Source of the DNA: Pseudomonas fluorescens
Lineage (GTDB): Bacteria > Pseudomonadota > Gammaproteobacteria > Pseudomonadales > Pseudomonadaceae
Assembly (NCBI RefSeq): GCF_902498195.1
Contig: NZ_CABVIY010000002.1
Coordinates: 744,001 to 808,000 of the forward strand
DNA length: 64,000 nucleotides
Direction of reading: 5' to 3'
The position numbers were made by a program, and so were the translations under genes. Below are positions 32,271 through 39,993 of this stretch, piece after piece. The notes below the pieces were generated by a model that had not been told where the DNA came from, searched no databases, and worked only from the letters and a program-made list of their open reading frames with translations. Position 1 is the first letter of the stretch; each line of letters begins with the position of its first letter.

Positions 32271-32678
32271 TCAGCTCTGCTGCAACACCTTCAACGCTGC
32301 CGATGCCAGGAAACCCGAACGGCTTTTCTCCTCCGGGTGGTGCAGCACGTACTCATCGATCCGATTGAGCAAGTAGCCAGGCAGCGTGATGTTGAGCTTC
32401 TGGGCCTTGCCCAGGTATCGGGTAACGTCGATATCCACCAGCGCCCACGCACAACCCGCGTACTTTGGGTTGGCCGCGTGCAAGGTCACCTTGTTCGCGA
32501 CGGGGATTGGCGAACCGTCTTCGGCCAGAATCTCGAAGTGGCCTTCAATGGCTTCCCGGGCCATGGCCATGGCGTCATCCAGATCATCTCCAGCGGAAAA
32601 GCACCCCGGGATGTCAGGGACTTCCACGCCCCAGGCGTGTTCGTCGTCGCCCATTGAAATTGCAATTGGGTAAAGCAT
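32271..32678 (-). CDS. hicB: HicB-family antitoxin
   Basis: This 135-residue protein has the HicB N-terminal pseudo-RNase H fold (MLYPIAI, WGVEVPDIPGCFSAGDDLDD, AREAIEGHFEILAEDG). A C-terminal ribbon-helix-helix/HTH-like segment follows (LNITLPGYLLNRIDEYVLHH, SRSGFLASAALKVL). It binds and neutralises HicA and represses its own operon. GGAGG stands three bases before an ATG at 32684 and nine before that at 32678; the second fits both spacing and family start. It follows hicA by 37 bases. Confidence 0.9.
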   Translation of the reverse strand: MLYPIAISMGDDEHAWGVEVPDIPGCFSAGDDLDDAMAMAREAIEGHFEILAEDGSPIPVANKVTLHAANPKYAGCAWALVDIDVTRYLGKAQKLNITLPGYLLNRIDEYVLHHPEEKSRSGFLASAALKVLQQS

Positions 32679-32715
32679 GTTCATTGTCCTCCGAGGACGC
32701 AGCGCATCGGGCTCT

Positions 32716-32895
32716 TTAGAGCAGCGCCTGTTGCAAAATACTGATGGCCGTTTTCTTCAGCAGGTCTTTCTTGGGATGAGGGACCGTCACCAGCCCCGGC
32801 TTGATCCCATGCTTGAAATGATGGTGACTGCCCCTGACACGCACCAGATACCAGCCGTCCGCAACGAGTTGGCCTATCAAAAATCGGCTATTCAC
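32716..32895 (-). CDS. hicA: HicA-family mRNA interferase toxin
   Basis: This 59-residue protein is a complete HicA: VADGWYLVRVRGSHHHFKH contains the catalytic histidine of the dsRBD-like toxin fold, followed by VTVPHPKKDLLKKTAISIL. The start is a GTG at 32893-32895, fixed by a near-perfect ribosome site (AAGGAGGTGAT) directly upstream; longer frames to 33000 run back through the promoter. HicA cleaves mRNA when unbound. The normal toxin-first hicA-hicB order is kept and nothing looks broken. Confidence 0.9.
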   Translation of the reverse strand: MNSRFLIGQLVADGWYLVRVRGSHHHFKHGIKPGLVTVPHPKKDLLKKTAISILQQALL

Positions 32896-32923
32896 ATCAC
32901 CTCCTTGTGGTGTGCTTGTGGTT

Positions 32924-32960
32924 ACTATACCTACTGATTTTGTGTAATCAACACTATACC
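32924..32960 (-). promoter_or_regulatory. hicAB promoter with repeated GGTATAGT
   Basis: On the minus strand TTGATT (32951-32946), a 16-base spacer and TATAGT (32929-32924) make a good sigma-70 promoter 28 bases from the hicA start. The octamer GGTATAGT occurs twice, at 32931-32924 over the -10 and at 32960-32953 beside the -35, 29 bases apart. These are candidate HicB operator half-sites. Confidence 0.6.
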
Positions 32961-33108
32961 CACCAAAACGTTCCTGGTATTCGGAGGGAGGTCGTCGCAA
33001 TCCAGTCTAGGAGGCCGCTGCGACAATGGTTTTGGCAAAGCCGGGCTTGATCTGCCTTGTGTATTGCGGAGTTTTTCCGTGAACGTGACGTCCTCAAATG
33101 TCGATCAC

Positions 33109-33141
33109 AAAAAAAACCGGCCTCTTGGGCCGGTTTTTTTA
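33109..33141. terminator. Bidirectional terminator next to the glycosyltransferase gene
   Basis: AACCGGCC (33115-33122) and GGCCGGTT (33128-33135) form the stem, with A-run before and T-run after. It lies 10 bases past the stop of the minus-strand glycosyltransferase gene and works on either strand. Confidence 0.8.
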
Positions 33142-33150
33142 AACGGGGGA

Positions 33151-33858
33151 TCAAAGGTCCCGAAACAGCAAGGTCTTGCCGAAATTTCTGAACACCTGCA
33201 CATATTGCCGGCGCCAGTTCTCCCGCCAGTACGCCGCATCCGGAAATGTGCCGTCTGTGGATCGGGCCGCCAGGACGTCGCTTGCAGCGATTTCTTCCGG
33301 CTGTTGCTGGCTCAGCATTGGAAAGGTCATGTAGGCCTTGAAATGCTTCGAGAAAATTTTGTCGATGGCGATACCCGAGTAGGGCGCGTGTGCCAACAGT
33401 TGCTCGCAACCTTTGCTGGACAGAATGTAGGCGTGCGTTCCCTTGGCCCGTACGCGTGCGATCCCTCTGTTCCAGGTCAGCCAGACTTTGCCCAGGTTGG
33501 CGCCCAGGTAGAACAGTTCCGGCTCCCGGTTTTTCAGGAACGCGTTCATCTGATGCACTTGGGCCGGGTCAAAGGAAACCAGCGTCGCGTCATCTTCCAG
33601 CACCAGCACGCGGCGATAATTGCGCTCCAGGGCCAACCTTGCGCATTTGAGGTGAGAGTCGAAACAGCCGCGCTCGGGATTGCTGCTGTCGCGGTCCACC
33701 ACCAGAAATTCGATGCTCAACCCGCTGCCCTGGAATTCTCGGGTCAACAACTCACGGCGGTCGGACCGCTCCCGGAGACTGATGCAGAACACTCCATCAA
33801 TCTGCAGCAAGCTCAAATTCTTCATTTTTGACAACTCATTCCCCATTACTTCATTCAA
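33151..33858 (-). CDS. Glycosyltransferase family 25 (LPS biosynthesis type)
   Basis: This 235-residue protein has family 25 features: GVFCISLRERSDRRELLTREF near the start, then an acidic motif in RRVLVLEDDATLV (EDD; metal/sugar-nucleotide binding) and THAYILSSKGCEQLL downstream. Such enzymes add a sugar to LPS or capsule. The start could be ATG 33858 or ATG 33825; neither has a strong ribosome site. It lies alone between hicAB and a tRNA gene, away from any LPS cluster, flanked by near-identical terminators, so it may be an acquired gene. Confidence 0.78.
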   Translation of the reverse strand: MNEVMGNELSKMKNLSLLQIDGVFCISLRERSDRRELLTREFQGSGLSIEFLVVDRDSSNPERGCFDSHLKCARLALERNYRRVLVLEDDATLVSFDPAQVHQMNAFLKNREPELFYLGANLGKVWLTWNRGIARVRAKGTHAYILSSKGCEQLLAHAPYSGIAIDKIFSKHFKAYMTFPMLSQQQPEEIAASDVLAARSTDGTFPDAAYWRENWRRQYVQVFRNFGKTLLFRDL

Positions 33859-34016
33859 CTGAAAGCTCCACGGTTTGACCGTTTTTTATAGCCCTGGCGG
33901 CTGGCTGTATTTTTTTACCGCATTATCCGTTGCTTGATGGCTGCAAGCCACTACTGGAACATTGAAAAAGCATTCGGCAGATGGCTCACTCGCCCGACGC
34001 CACCAAACCACGGACA

Positions 34017-34047
34017 CAAAAAAACCGGCCATCGAGGCCGGTTTTTT
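34017..34047. terminator. Terminator after tRNA-Gly
   Basis: AACCGGCC (34023-34030), a 5-base loop and GGCCGGTT (34036-34043) with flanking A- and T-runs lie 48 bases past the 3' end of the minus-strand tRNA. Stem identical to the hairpin at 33115-33135. Confidence 0.75.
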
Positions 34048-34094
34048 CTTTAGCGGTATCCCCGTCAAACAACGACGTGGAATCGAAATCTGAT

Positions 34095-34168
34095 TGGAGC
34101 GGGTGAAGGGAATCGAACCCTCGTTATCAGCTTGGGAAGCTGGAGTAATGCCATTATACGACACCCGC
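34095..34168 (-). tRNA. tRNA-Gly (anticodon CCC)
   Basis: The minus strand folds as a 74-nucleotide tRNA including encoded CCA: acceptor GCGGGTG/CACCCGC, D-arm around GTATAATGGC, anticodon loop TTCCCAA giving CCC, and T-loop GGTTCGATTCC. The sequence matches the bacterial glyU type. One C-A mismatch closes the anticodon stem. It reads GGG codons. Confidence 0.95.
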
Positions 34169-34274
34169 TCTGAGCGGCTGACTTTGTACCAGATGTTGCC
34201 GTGGAAATGAAGTTTTTCTTTGCGCCAGATGGCTTTGGCGCGGGTGTGACCAGGCACAGGCCGGGTTGCGGTCG

Positions 34275-34340
34275 TTCGCGGGCAAGCCTCGCTCCTACAG
34301 GACTGCGTTTAACACTGTAGAGCGGGGCTTGCTCGCGATG
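34275..34340. repeat. Degenerate REP pair
   Basis: TTCGCGGGCAAGCCTCGCTC and an inverted TGTAGAGCGGGGCTTGCTCG differ by several bases from the consensus. It sits just after the phaG stop. Confidence 0.7.
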
Positions 34341-34348
34341 ACGCTGTT

Positions 34349-35233
34349 TCAGATGGCCAATGCATGGTGGTCCTGGACGTAATGGTAACGCGGTCGGCTT
34401 TCGTGTTGCGCCGGTTTCAGGAACCCCATCAGTGCGTTTCGGCTGTCTCGGCAGGCGGCTTTGTGCTCCATGTCGAGAAAGTGGCCGGTGGCTTCCAGCG
34501 TGGTGAAGGTGGCGTGCTGTACGTGGTTGGCGAACAAGCGGGCGCCATCGGCGGCGGTGTACTCGTCCCATGCGCCGTTCATGAACAGCACGGGTACGTT
34601 GATTTTTTCCGCCGCCTGCAGGAAGCACTGGCGATCGCTGTGCAGCAGGTCGCTGATGTGGAAGTGCATTTGCCCGTATTCATGATCGGCCAGGCTACTG
34701 ACGTGCCGATAGTTGAAGCGCTTGAACAGGGTTGGCAGGTGTTTGCCGATGGTGCTGTTCACCAGGTTGCCGACCCGGTCGCCGTCGCGGCTGCCGAGGT
34801 AGTCCACACCGCGCTCGAGGTAGTCGAGCATGTGTGCGTTGATCTCCGGGGAGAACGAGCTGATCACGGCTTTTTCAATGCGCCGTGGCTGTTGGGCCAG
34901 GGCGACCAGGGTCGCGGCGCCACCCCAGGAAAACGACAGCACGTGTTCGGCGGCGAAGTGGTCGATCAGCTCCAGGAGGATCTGCCCTTCGACTTCCTTG
35001 GTCAGCAATTTCTCATGCAGGTTGTGGGCTTTTGACTTGCCCGCGTAGGGCTGGTCGTAGCAGACCACGTTGAATTGCGGGTGCAGGTTTTTCACGGTTT
35101 GTGCAAACGACGCAGTCGTGGCCATCGAGCCGTTGACCAGAATAATGGTCTTCTCTGCGGCGTCTGCGCGATAGAACTCCGTGTAAACCCGATACTGACC
35201 CTGTATATCCAGCACAGCGATTTCTGGCCTCAT
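34349..35233 (-). CDS. phaG: PhaG-type 3-hydroxyacyl transferase/thioesterase
   Basis: This 294-residue alpha/beta-hydrolase is recognisably PhaG: it begins MRPEIAVLDIQGQYRVYTEF and contains the nucleophile elbow SFSWGGA, VNSTIGKHLPTLFKRFNYRH and GHFLDME with the catalytic His. PhaG moves 3-hydroxyacyl groups out of fatty-acid synthesis for medium-chain polyhydroxyalkanoate; its relative RhlA does so for rhamnolipid. The ATG at 35233 matches the known PhaG start; upstream codons to 35326 are not part of it. Single gene. Confidence 0.9.
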   Translation of the reverse strand: MRPEIAVLDIQGQYRVYTEFYRADAAEKTIILVNGSMATTASFAQTVKNLHPQFNVVCYDQPYAGKSKAHNLHEKLLTKEVEGQILLELIDHFAAEHVLSFSWGGAATLVALAQQPRRIEKAVISSFSPEINAHMLDYLERGVDYLGSRDGDRVGNLVNSTIGKHLPTLFKRFNYRHVSSLADHEYGQMHFHISDLLHSDRQCFLQAAEKINVPVLFMNGAWDEYTAADGARLFANHVQHATFTTLEATGHFLDMEHKAACRDSRNALMGFLKPAQHESRPRYHYVQDHHALAI

Positions 35234-35389
35234 GTCATAAGACTCCTGGCAAGCGGGTATGCGCGCAAATGAGATTGCACGAGCTTTGTGACAGGTAGGC
35301 ATATGCCTTGGAATTTGAAGGCCCATGTCGATCCAGTGCAGTCCGGTCGACGGGTATTGTTATTGGCGGGCAGTCTGCCGGGTGAGGCC

Positions 35390-35405
35390 GGAACCCAAGG
35401 GTTCC
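35390..35405. promoter_or_regulatory. Perfect palindrome in the phaG-rsuA gap
   Basis: GGAACCC-AA-GGGTTCC is a perfect 16-base palindrome, 157 bases upstream of phaG. A second dyad, GTGAC-N6-GTCAC, lies at 35436-35451. The gap 35234-35545 otherwise holds no gene that I can support. These are candidate regulator sites for phaG; the regulator is unknown. Confidence 0.4.
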
Positions 35406-35545
35406 TACCGGCAAAAAGTTTCTTAGAAGTATGTCGTGACTCGTCGGTCACATTTCGGCCGACGTCCTGATTCAAGCAGGGGTCACATCATTGCGCAAGT
35501 GCCGTTGGTAAATTGTTCGACAACTTCTGCTGAGCGGTAGCCGGC

Positions 35546-36238
35546 TTAGATCGATTCGATCTCTTCGTCGCTGAGCGGGCGGTATTCGCCCGGTTTCAAC
35601 GCGTCGTCGAGCACCAGCGGACCCATGCGTTCGCGGTGCAGGCGCAGCACCTTGTTGTCGAAGTGGCCGAACATGCGCTTCACCTGGTGGTAGCGGCCTT
35701 CGACGATGCTCAGGCGTGCCGATGTCGGCCCCAGCAGCTCTAGCCCGGCGGGTTGGGTGGTGAGGTCTTCGAAGGCGAAGTACAGGCCTTCGCTGAACTT
35801 GACGGCGTATTCGGGGCCGATGGCCCGTTCGGTTTCGACGAAATAGACCTTGGGCAGCTTGGTCTGCGGTTGGGTCAGGCGCCGCGACCAGCTGCCGTCG
35901 TTGGTGATCAGCATCAGGCCGGTGGTGTTGAAATCCAGGCGCCCGGCGATGTGCAGTTCGTCCTTGTCCGGTTCATGGATCAGGTCGAGCACGGTCGGAT
36001 GCCGCGGGTCGCGGGTGGCACTGACGCAACCTTCGGGCTTGTGCAGCATGAAGTGCCGCAGCGGCTTGCCGCCTTGCAGGACTTCATCATCGACTTCGAC
36101 CCGGCTGAACTCGCGCACTTCGGCGTGGGGATCGCTGACGATTTTTCCGTCAATCCGCACGCGCTTTTCCACCAGCAACAGGCGTACCTGCTTACGGTTG
36201 AAGCGGGGCAGGTTGCTGAGGAAACGGTCGACACGCAT
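35546..36238 (-). CDS. rsuA: 16S rRNA pseudouridine(516) synthase
   Basis: This 230-residue protein has an S4-like RNA-binding N-terminus (MRVDRFLSNLPRFNRKQVRL) and the RsuA-family catalytic block HIAGRLDFNTTGLMLITNDG, with the catalytic Asp in GRLD. EGRYHQVKRMFG and LHRERMGPLVLDDALKPGEY follow, as in RsuA. It converts U516 of 16S rRNA to pseudouridine. Last gene of a three-gene minus-strand run with the CWC protein and the diguanylate cyclase. Confidence 0.9.
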   Translation of the reverse strand: MRVDRFLSNLPRFNRKQVRLLLVEKRVRIDGKIVSDPHAEVREFSRVEVDDEVLQGGKPLRHFMLHKPEGCVSATRDPRHPTVLDLIHEPDKDELHIAGRLDFNTTGLMLITNDGSWSRRLTQPQTKLPKVYFVETERAIGPEYAVKFSEGLYFAFEDLTTQPAGLELLGPTSARLSIVEGRYHQVKRMFGHFDNKVLRLHRERMGPLVLDDALKPGEYRPLSDEEIESI

Positions 36239-36272
36239 GGCTCAAGGATCGGCGAAGAAAGGGCCGCGCATC

Positions 36273-36491
36273 TTACTTGATCGGCTGGGCGGCTGCTTGC
36301 AACTGCGCCTCGACCCCGGCGCAGCGCGGGCACAGGCAGGCGGCATCGCGCAGTTCGGCCGGCAGCGCTTGCAGCACCGCCGGGTCGATGCTGACGCCGT
36401 AGCACCAACACGCCCGATCGGCGGTTCGCGGGTCGGCCAGGGTGCAGTCGTTGGGGGCGCCGCAGGCCGGGCAGAGGTCAGGCTGGTTCAT
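36273..36491 (-). CDS. Cysteine-rich CWC-family protein
   Basis: This 72-residue protein starts at ATG 36491, inside the 3' end of the diguanylate cyclase gene. Its cysteines form CPACGA, then CWCYG and CLCPRC, the CWC zinc-binding pattern. Function unknown. The 14-base overlap with the cyclase and the 34-base gap to rsuA suggest co-transcription. Confidence 0.8.
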   Translation of the reverse strand: MNQPDLCPACGAPNDCTLADPRTADRACWCYGVSIDPAVLQALPAELRDAACLCPRCAGVEAQLQAAAQPIK

Positions 36492-37971
36492 AGCTGGAGT
36501 GAGGCATTTCCACACAGGTACGGTTGCGGCCACTTTGCTTGGCCCGATACATCGCATGATCGGCCCGCGACAGCAGCGTGTGCAAGGTGTCATCGGATTG
36601 CAGGGTGGTCAGGCCGATGCTGACCGTCAGATGCAAGCTACTGCCGTTGTAGGCATACAGCTGTTGTTCCACGTGCCGGCGAATTTTCTCGGCAATCATC
36701 AGGCCGGTCTCGCTGTCGGTGTCCTTGAGCAATACGATGAATTCCTCACCGCCCCAGCGGCAGACGATGTCGGAATGACGCAGGCAGCTTTCCAGGTCCC
36801 GGGCGAAGCCGATAAGCACCTGGTCGCCGGCCAGGTGGCCGTAGGTGTCGTTCAGCGCCTTGAAGTGGTCCAGGTCCAGCAGCAGCGCCGTCAGCGGCCT
36901 GGGTTCGCGCTGGGCCTCGTGCATGGCTTGTGCGGCCAGCAGGTCGAAGCCACGGCGGTTGGGCAGTTCGGTCAGGCTGTCGAGGGTGGCCTGGGTCTGG
37001 ATCTTGTTCTGATAACGCTTGATCACCCGGTTGAGCAGGGCCAGCACCGTCAGGGTGACCACCAGGCAGATCAACAGGTTCAGGTACAGCGAGTGGCGGA
37101 TGTCACTCAGGTCGCCGTCTTCGAGTTTGTCGACGAACAAGTACCAGTTCAGTTCCGGAATGAACCGTACGTTGAGGAAATGTCCCTGGCCCTGGCCGGA
37201 ATATTCGTAGCTGCCGCTGTGGGGCTTGGGCAATTGGCTGACCAGGTTTTTCATGCTGTCGAGGTCACCGAGGGCCTGCCCGGCCCGCGCACCTTGCGGC
37301 CCGCCCTCGGCACCGGTAAGCACCAGGCGTCCGAAGGTGTCGACGAAGTACACGCTGCGCTGGTAATGCTGCTGGTACTTGTCGATCAGCTTGATCACCG
37401 CATCGACCGTCAGCCCGACGCCCGCGGCACCGATGAAGCGGTTGTTGTAGTCGAACACCTTGTAGTTGATGAAGACGGTCAGGTTGTCTTTGTTGGCCAG
37501 GTCCGGGTCGACGTTGATCTCGTAGGGATCTTTCATGTCGCGTACGCGGAAGTACCAGGCATCGCGCGGTTCGGTCGCCTTGACCTGCTTGAGCACGCCC
37601 TTGGCGTGGTAGTAGGTCAGGCTGGTATCGGAGACGAAGAAGGCGGTGTAGGCGCCGTAGTGGGTCATGACCTCGTTGAGGTAGCGGGTCATCTGGTCGG
37701 TGTCGCGTTCGCCGTTCACTACCCAGTCACGCATGAAGGTATCGCGGGACATCATCGAGGAAATCAGGATCGGCCTGACAAGGTCTTTCTGGATTTCCGA
37801 GTAGACGGTGTCCGACGTCAGCGGCAGTTCGGTGTTGACGATGTTGTCGCGGATCGACGCCCGCGAAGCGTAGTAACTGAGGAAGGAAGTGGCCAGGAAG
37901 CCTGCGCCCTGCAATGCGACCAGCGTGAGCACCAACGAGCGTTGAGAGTACAGCGGCGAGCGAAGCGGCAT
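36478..37971 (-). CDS. Membrane diguanylate cyclase with Cache-type sensor
   Basis: This 497-residue protein has an N-terminal membrane helix (LVLTLVALQGAGFLATSFLS). A periplasmic double-Cache-like sensor domain follows (about residues 40-290), with AWYFRVRDMKDPYEINVDPD and FIGAAGVGLTVDAVIKLID. A second helix is at about 303-323 (LYLNLLICLVVTLTVLALLN). The GGDEF domain (about 340-490) has an intact CRWGGEEFIVLL and an upstream RHSD inhibitory site. It should make c-di-GMP in response to a periplasmic small molecule. Confidence 0.88.
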   Translation of the reverse strand: MPLRSPLYSQRSLVLTLVALQGAGFLATSFLSYYASRASIRDNIVNTELPLTSDTVYSEIQKDLVRPILISSMMSRDTFMRDWVVNGERDTDQMTRYLNEVMTHYGAYTAFFVSDTSLTYYHAKGVLKQVKATEPRDAWYFRVRDMKDPYEINVDPDLANKDNLTVFINYKVFDYNNRFIGAAGVGLTVDAVIKLIDKYQQHYQRSVYFVDTFGRLVLTGAEGGPQGARAGQALGDLDSMKNLVSQLPKPHSGSYEYSGQGQGHFLNVRFIPELNWYLFVDKLEDGDLSDIRHSLYLNLLICLVVTLTVLALLNRVIKRYQNKIQTQATLDSLTELPNRRGFDLLAAQAMHEAQREPRPLTALLLDLDHFKALNDTYGHLAGDQVLIGFARDLESCLRHSDIVCRWGGEEFIVLLKDTDSETGLMIAEKIRRHVEQQLYAYNGSSLHLTVSIGLTTLQSDDTLHTLLSRADHAMYRAKQSGRNRTCVEMPHSSYEPA

Positions 37972-38091
37972 GACAAATCCATTGGCAGTAATCCGATGGC
38001 AAGCATTCTAGAGGTAACGGCGGGGAAAAGGCTGCTGCATTTGTAGGGTGAATCGGCAAGGATCCGAGAGGATGGCGCCAGGTCTGACGCC

Positions 38092-38183
38092 TTCGCGAGC
38101 AAGCCCGCTCCCACAGGGATCACGGGGAGGGCTGCTGTCCATGCCACATGGCAGAACCCTGTGGGAGCGGGCTTGCTCGCGAA
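38092..38183. repeat. REP pair (GAGCGGGCTTGCTCGC class)
   Basis: TTCGCGAGCAAGCCCGCTCC and its inverted copy between the cyclase gene and the 3' end of the guanidine operon, 14 bases from the allophanate hydrolase stop. Confidence 0.88.
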
Positions 38184-38196
38184 GGCCATCCCGAAA

Positions 38197-39969
38197 TTAA
38201 CGCAGATTGCTCAGGTACGCCCGCCATCCCCCGAAATGGCTGATATCCACCGCCCCCTCCAGCCCATACGCCTCACAGATAAACCCGCTTTCCCAGCGCC
38301 CGTCCGGCAGTTGCACCTTGCCCAGCCCCAGCGGCGCCGGAATGCCGGTCAGGAACGAGCCGAGTTCGCTGCTTGGCAGTTCCCACACTTCCACGGCAAT
38401 CGCCACGCCGCCTTCTTTCACCCGAACCATTCCGGGACGAAAGGGCGGACCGCCGGCCAGGGCATACAGGTGATAGTCGGGTGAGCTGAATGTCGTTTCC
38501 AACAATCGGGCACCGCGCTGCTTGAGCTGCCAGTTCAACGCCAGGCCGTCCAGGTGCGCGCCACAGACCACCAGTCGCGCACGGTCATGGCGAGCGACCG
38601 CCGTAGGGGCAGGCAGCGCCAAACCATCCAGGCGCTGCAAGCCATCAGCCAGGCTCAACAGGTATTGATCGGTGAATGCCCGGCCAAACAGCGTCACGCC
38701 CCACGGCAAGCCGTTGTCCATGAAGCCGCTCGGGACGGCAATGGCGGCGTAGTCGAGCAGGTTCATGAAGTTGGTGTAGTAACCCAGTTCCGAGTTGCGC
38801 AGCACCGGTTCGGCCTCCAGCTCAGCCAGCGTGACGGGGCGGCCGATGGTCGGTGTCACCACGCCATCGAGGTTTTCCAGTGCGGTGTCACACAGGGCTT
38901 TCAACGCTTGAAGCCGGTATTGGGCGCGGAAGGTTTGCACGCCGCTCACCACCGGTGCCTTGGCCAGCACCGTGCGAATCACCGGCAACACGGCTTCGGG
39001 ATTTTGCTCCATCAGTTCACCGGCCACGCTGTAGCGTTCAGCCACCCAGGGGCCTTCGTACAGCAACCGCGCCGCTTCAAGAAACGGTGTCAGATCAAGT
39101 TCCACCGCTTCGCCACCCAATGCCTTGAGCTGCTCGATGGCTTTATCGAACAACGCGGGGCCTTGGGTGCAGCCGAAGAATTCCAGGTCCTGCGGCCGTG
39201 GCACGCCAAACCGGAATGGACGCACCGCACCAAACGCAGAGCCGTCATTCCACAGCGGATTGCTGCGGCTGTACGCATCCCTTGGATCGAGGCGTGCGGT
39301 GAGCGCCAGCAATTGACTGGCCTCCCGTGCGGTGGCGGTAAAGGTGGTCACGCAGTCCAGGGTGCGGCAGGCCGGCACCACGCCTGCCGTGGAAATCAGC
39401 CCTTTGGTGGCTTTCATCCCGACCAGATTGTTCAACGCCGCGGGCACGCGCCCGGAACCCGCGGTGTCGGTGCCGAGGGAAAAACTCGCCACGCCGAGTG
39501 CGACCGCCAGCGAAGAGCCGGCGCTGGAACCGCCCGATGGGTACGCCGGCAGGACACTGTTCGGGCACGCGCCATAGGGTGAGCGACTGCCGTTGAGGCC
39601 CGTGGCGAACTGGTCGAGATTGGTCTTGCCCAGCGGAATCGCCCCCAGCGCCAGCAACTGCTCGACGATGGTCGCCGAGCGTTCCGGCACATAGGCAAAC
39701 GCCGGGCAAGCGGCGGTGGTCGGTATGCCCGCCAGGTCGATGTTGTCCTTGATCGCGAAGGGCACGCCGTACAGCGGGAGGCTGTCGATATCGCGACCGT
39801 CGAGGGCGGCCAGGTACGGTTCCAGTTCTTCGGCACTGAGCAAATGGATAAACAGGTGATAGTCCGGGTTCAGCGCGCCGGCTTTTTCCCGCAAGGCCAA
39901 CAGCAGTTTGCGCGGCGTGGTCTCGCCGGTGCGGTAGGCCGTACGCAGGGCATCGAGTTGCAAATTCAT
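38197..39969 (-). CDS. atzF: Allophanate hydrolase
   Basis: This 590-residue protein has an amidase-signature domain with Lys74 (PFAIKDN), cis-Ser148 (YPSGGSSAGS) and nucleophile Ser172 (GTDTAGSGR), then the C-terminal AtzF domain (LVVCGAHLDGLALNWQLKQR, FICEAYGLEGAVDISHFGGW). It converts allophanate to ammonia and CO2. Two ATGs are close: that at 39978 abuts AGG, while the one at 39969 has AGGA eight bases upstream and is preferred. It is the last gene of the seven-gene operon under the guanidine-I leader. In guanidine breakdown it completes release of nitrogen as ammonia. Confidence 0.9.
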   Translation of the reverse strand: MNLQLDALRTAYRTGETTPRKLLLALREKAGALNPDYHLFIHLLSAEELEPYLAALDGRDIDSLPLYGVPFAIKDNIDLAGIPTTAACPAFAYVPERSATIVEQLLALGAIPLGKTNLDQFATGLNGSRSPYGACPNSVLPAYPSGGSSAGSSLAVALGVASFSLGTDTAGSGRVPAALNNLVGMKATKGLISTAGVVPACRTLDCVTTFTATAREASQLLALTARLDPRDAYSRSNPLWNDGSAFGAVRPFRFGVPRPQDLEFFGCTQGPALFDKAIEQLKALGGEAVELDLTPFLEAARLLYEGPWVAERYSVAGELMEQNPEAVLPVIRTVLAKAPVVSGVQTFRAQYRLQALKALCDTALENLDGVVTPTIGRPVTLAELEAEPVLRNSELGYYTNFMNLLDYAAIAVPSGFMDNGLPWGVTLFGRAFTDQYLLSLADGLQRLDGLALPAPTAVARHDRARLVVCGAHLDGLALNWQLKQRGARLLETTFSSPDYHLYALAGGPPFRPGMVRVKEGGVAIAVEVWELPSSELGSFLTGIPAPLGLGKVQLPDGRWESGFICEAYGLEGAVDISHFGGWRAYLSNLR

Positions 39970-39993
39970 GGCATTCATCCTTCAGAAATGGGG

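Noticed and set aside
35230..35475. 81-codon minus-strand frame upstream of phaG
   Set aside because: No ribosome site or domain, and it overlaps the phaG promoter region.
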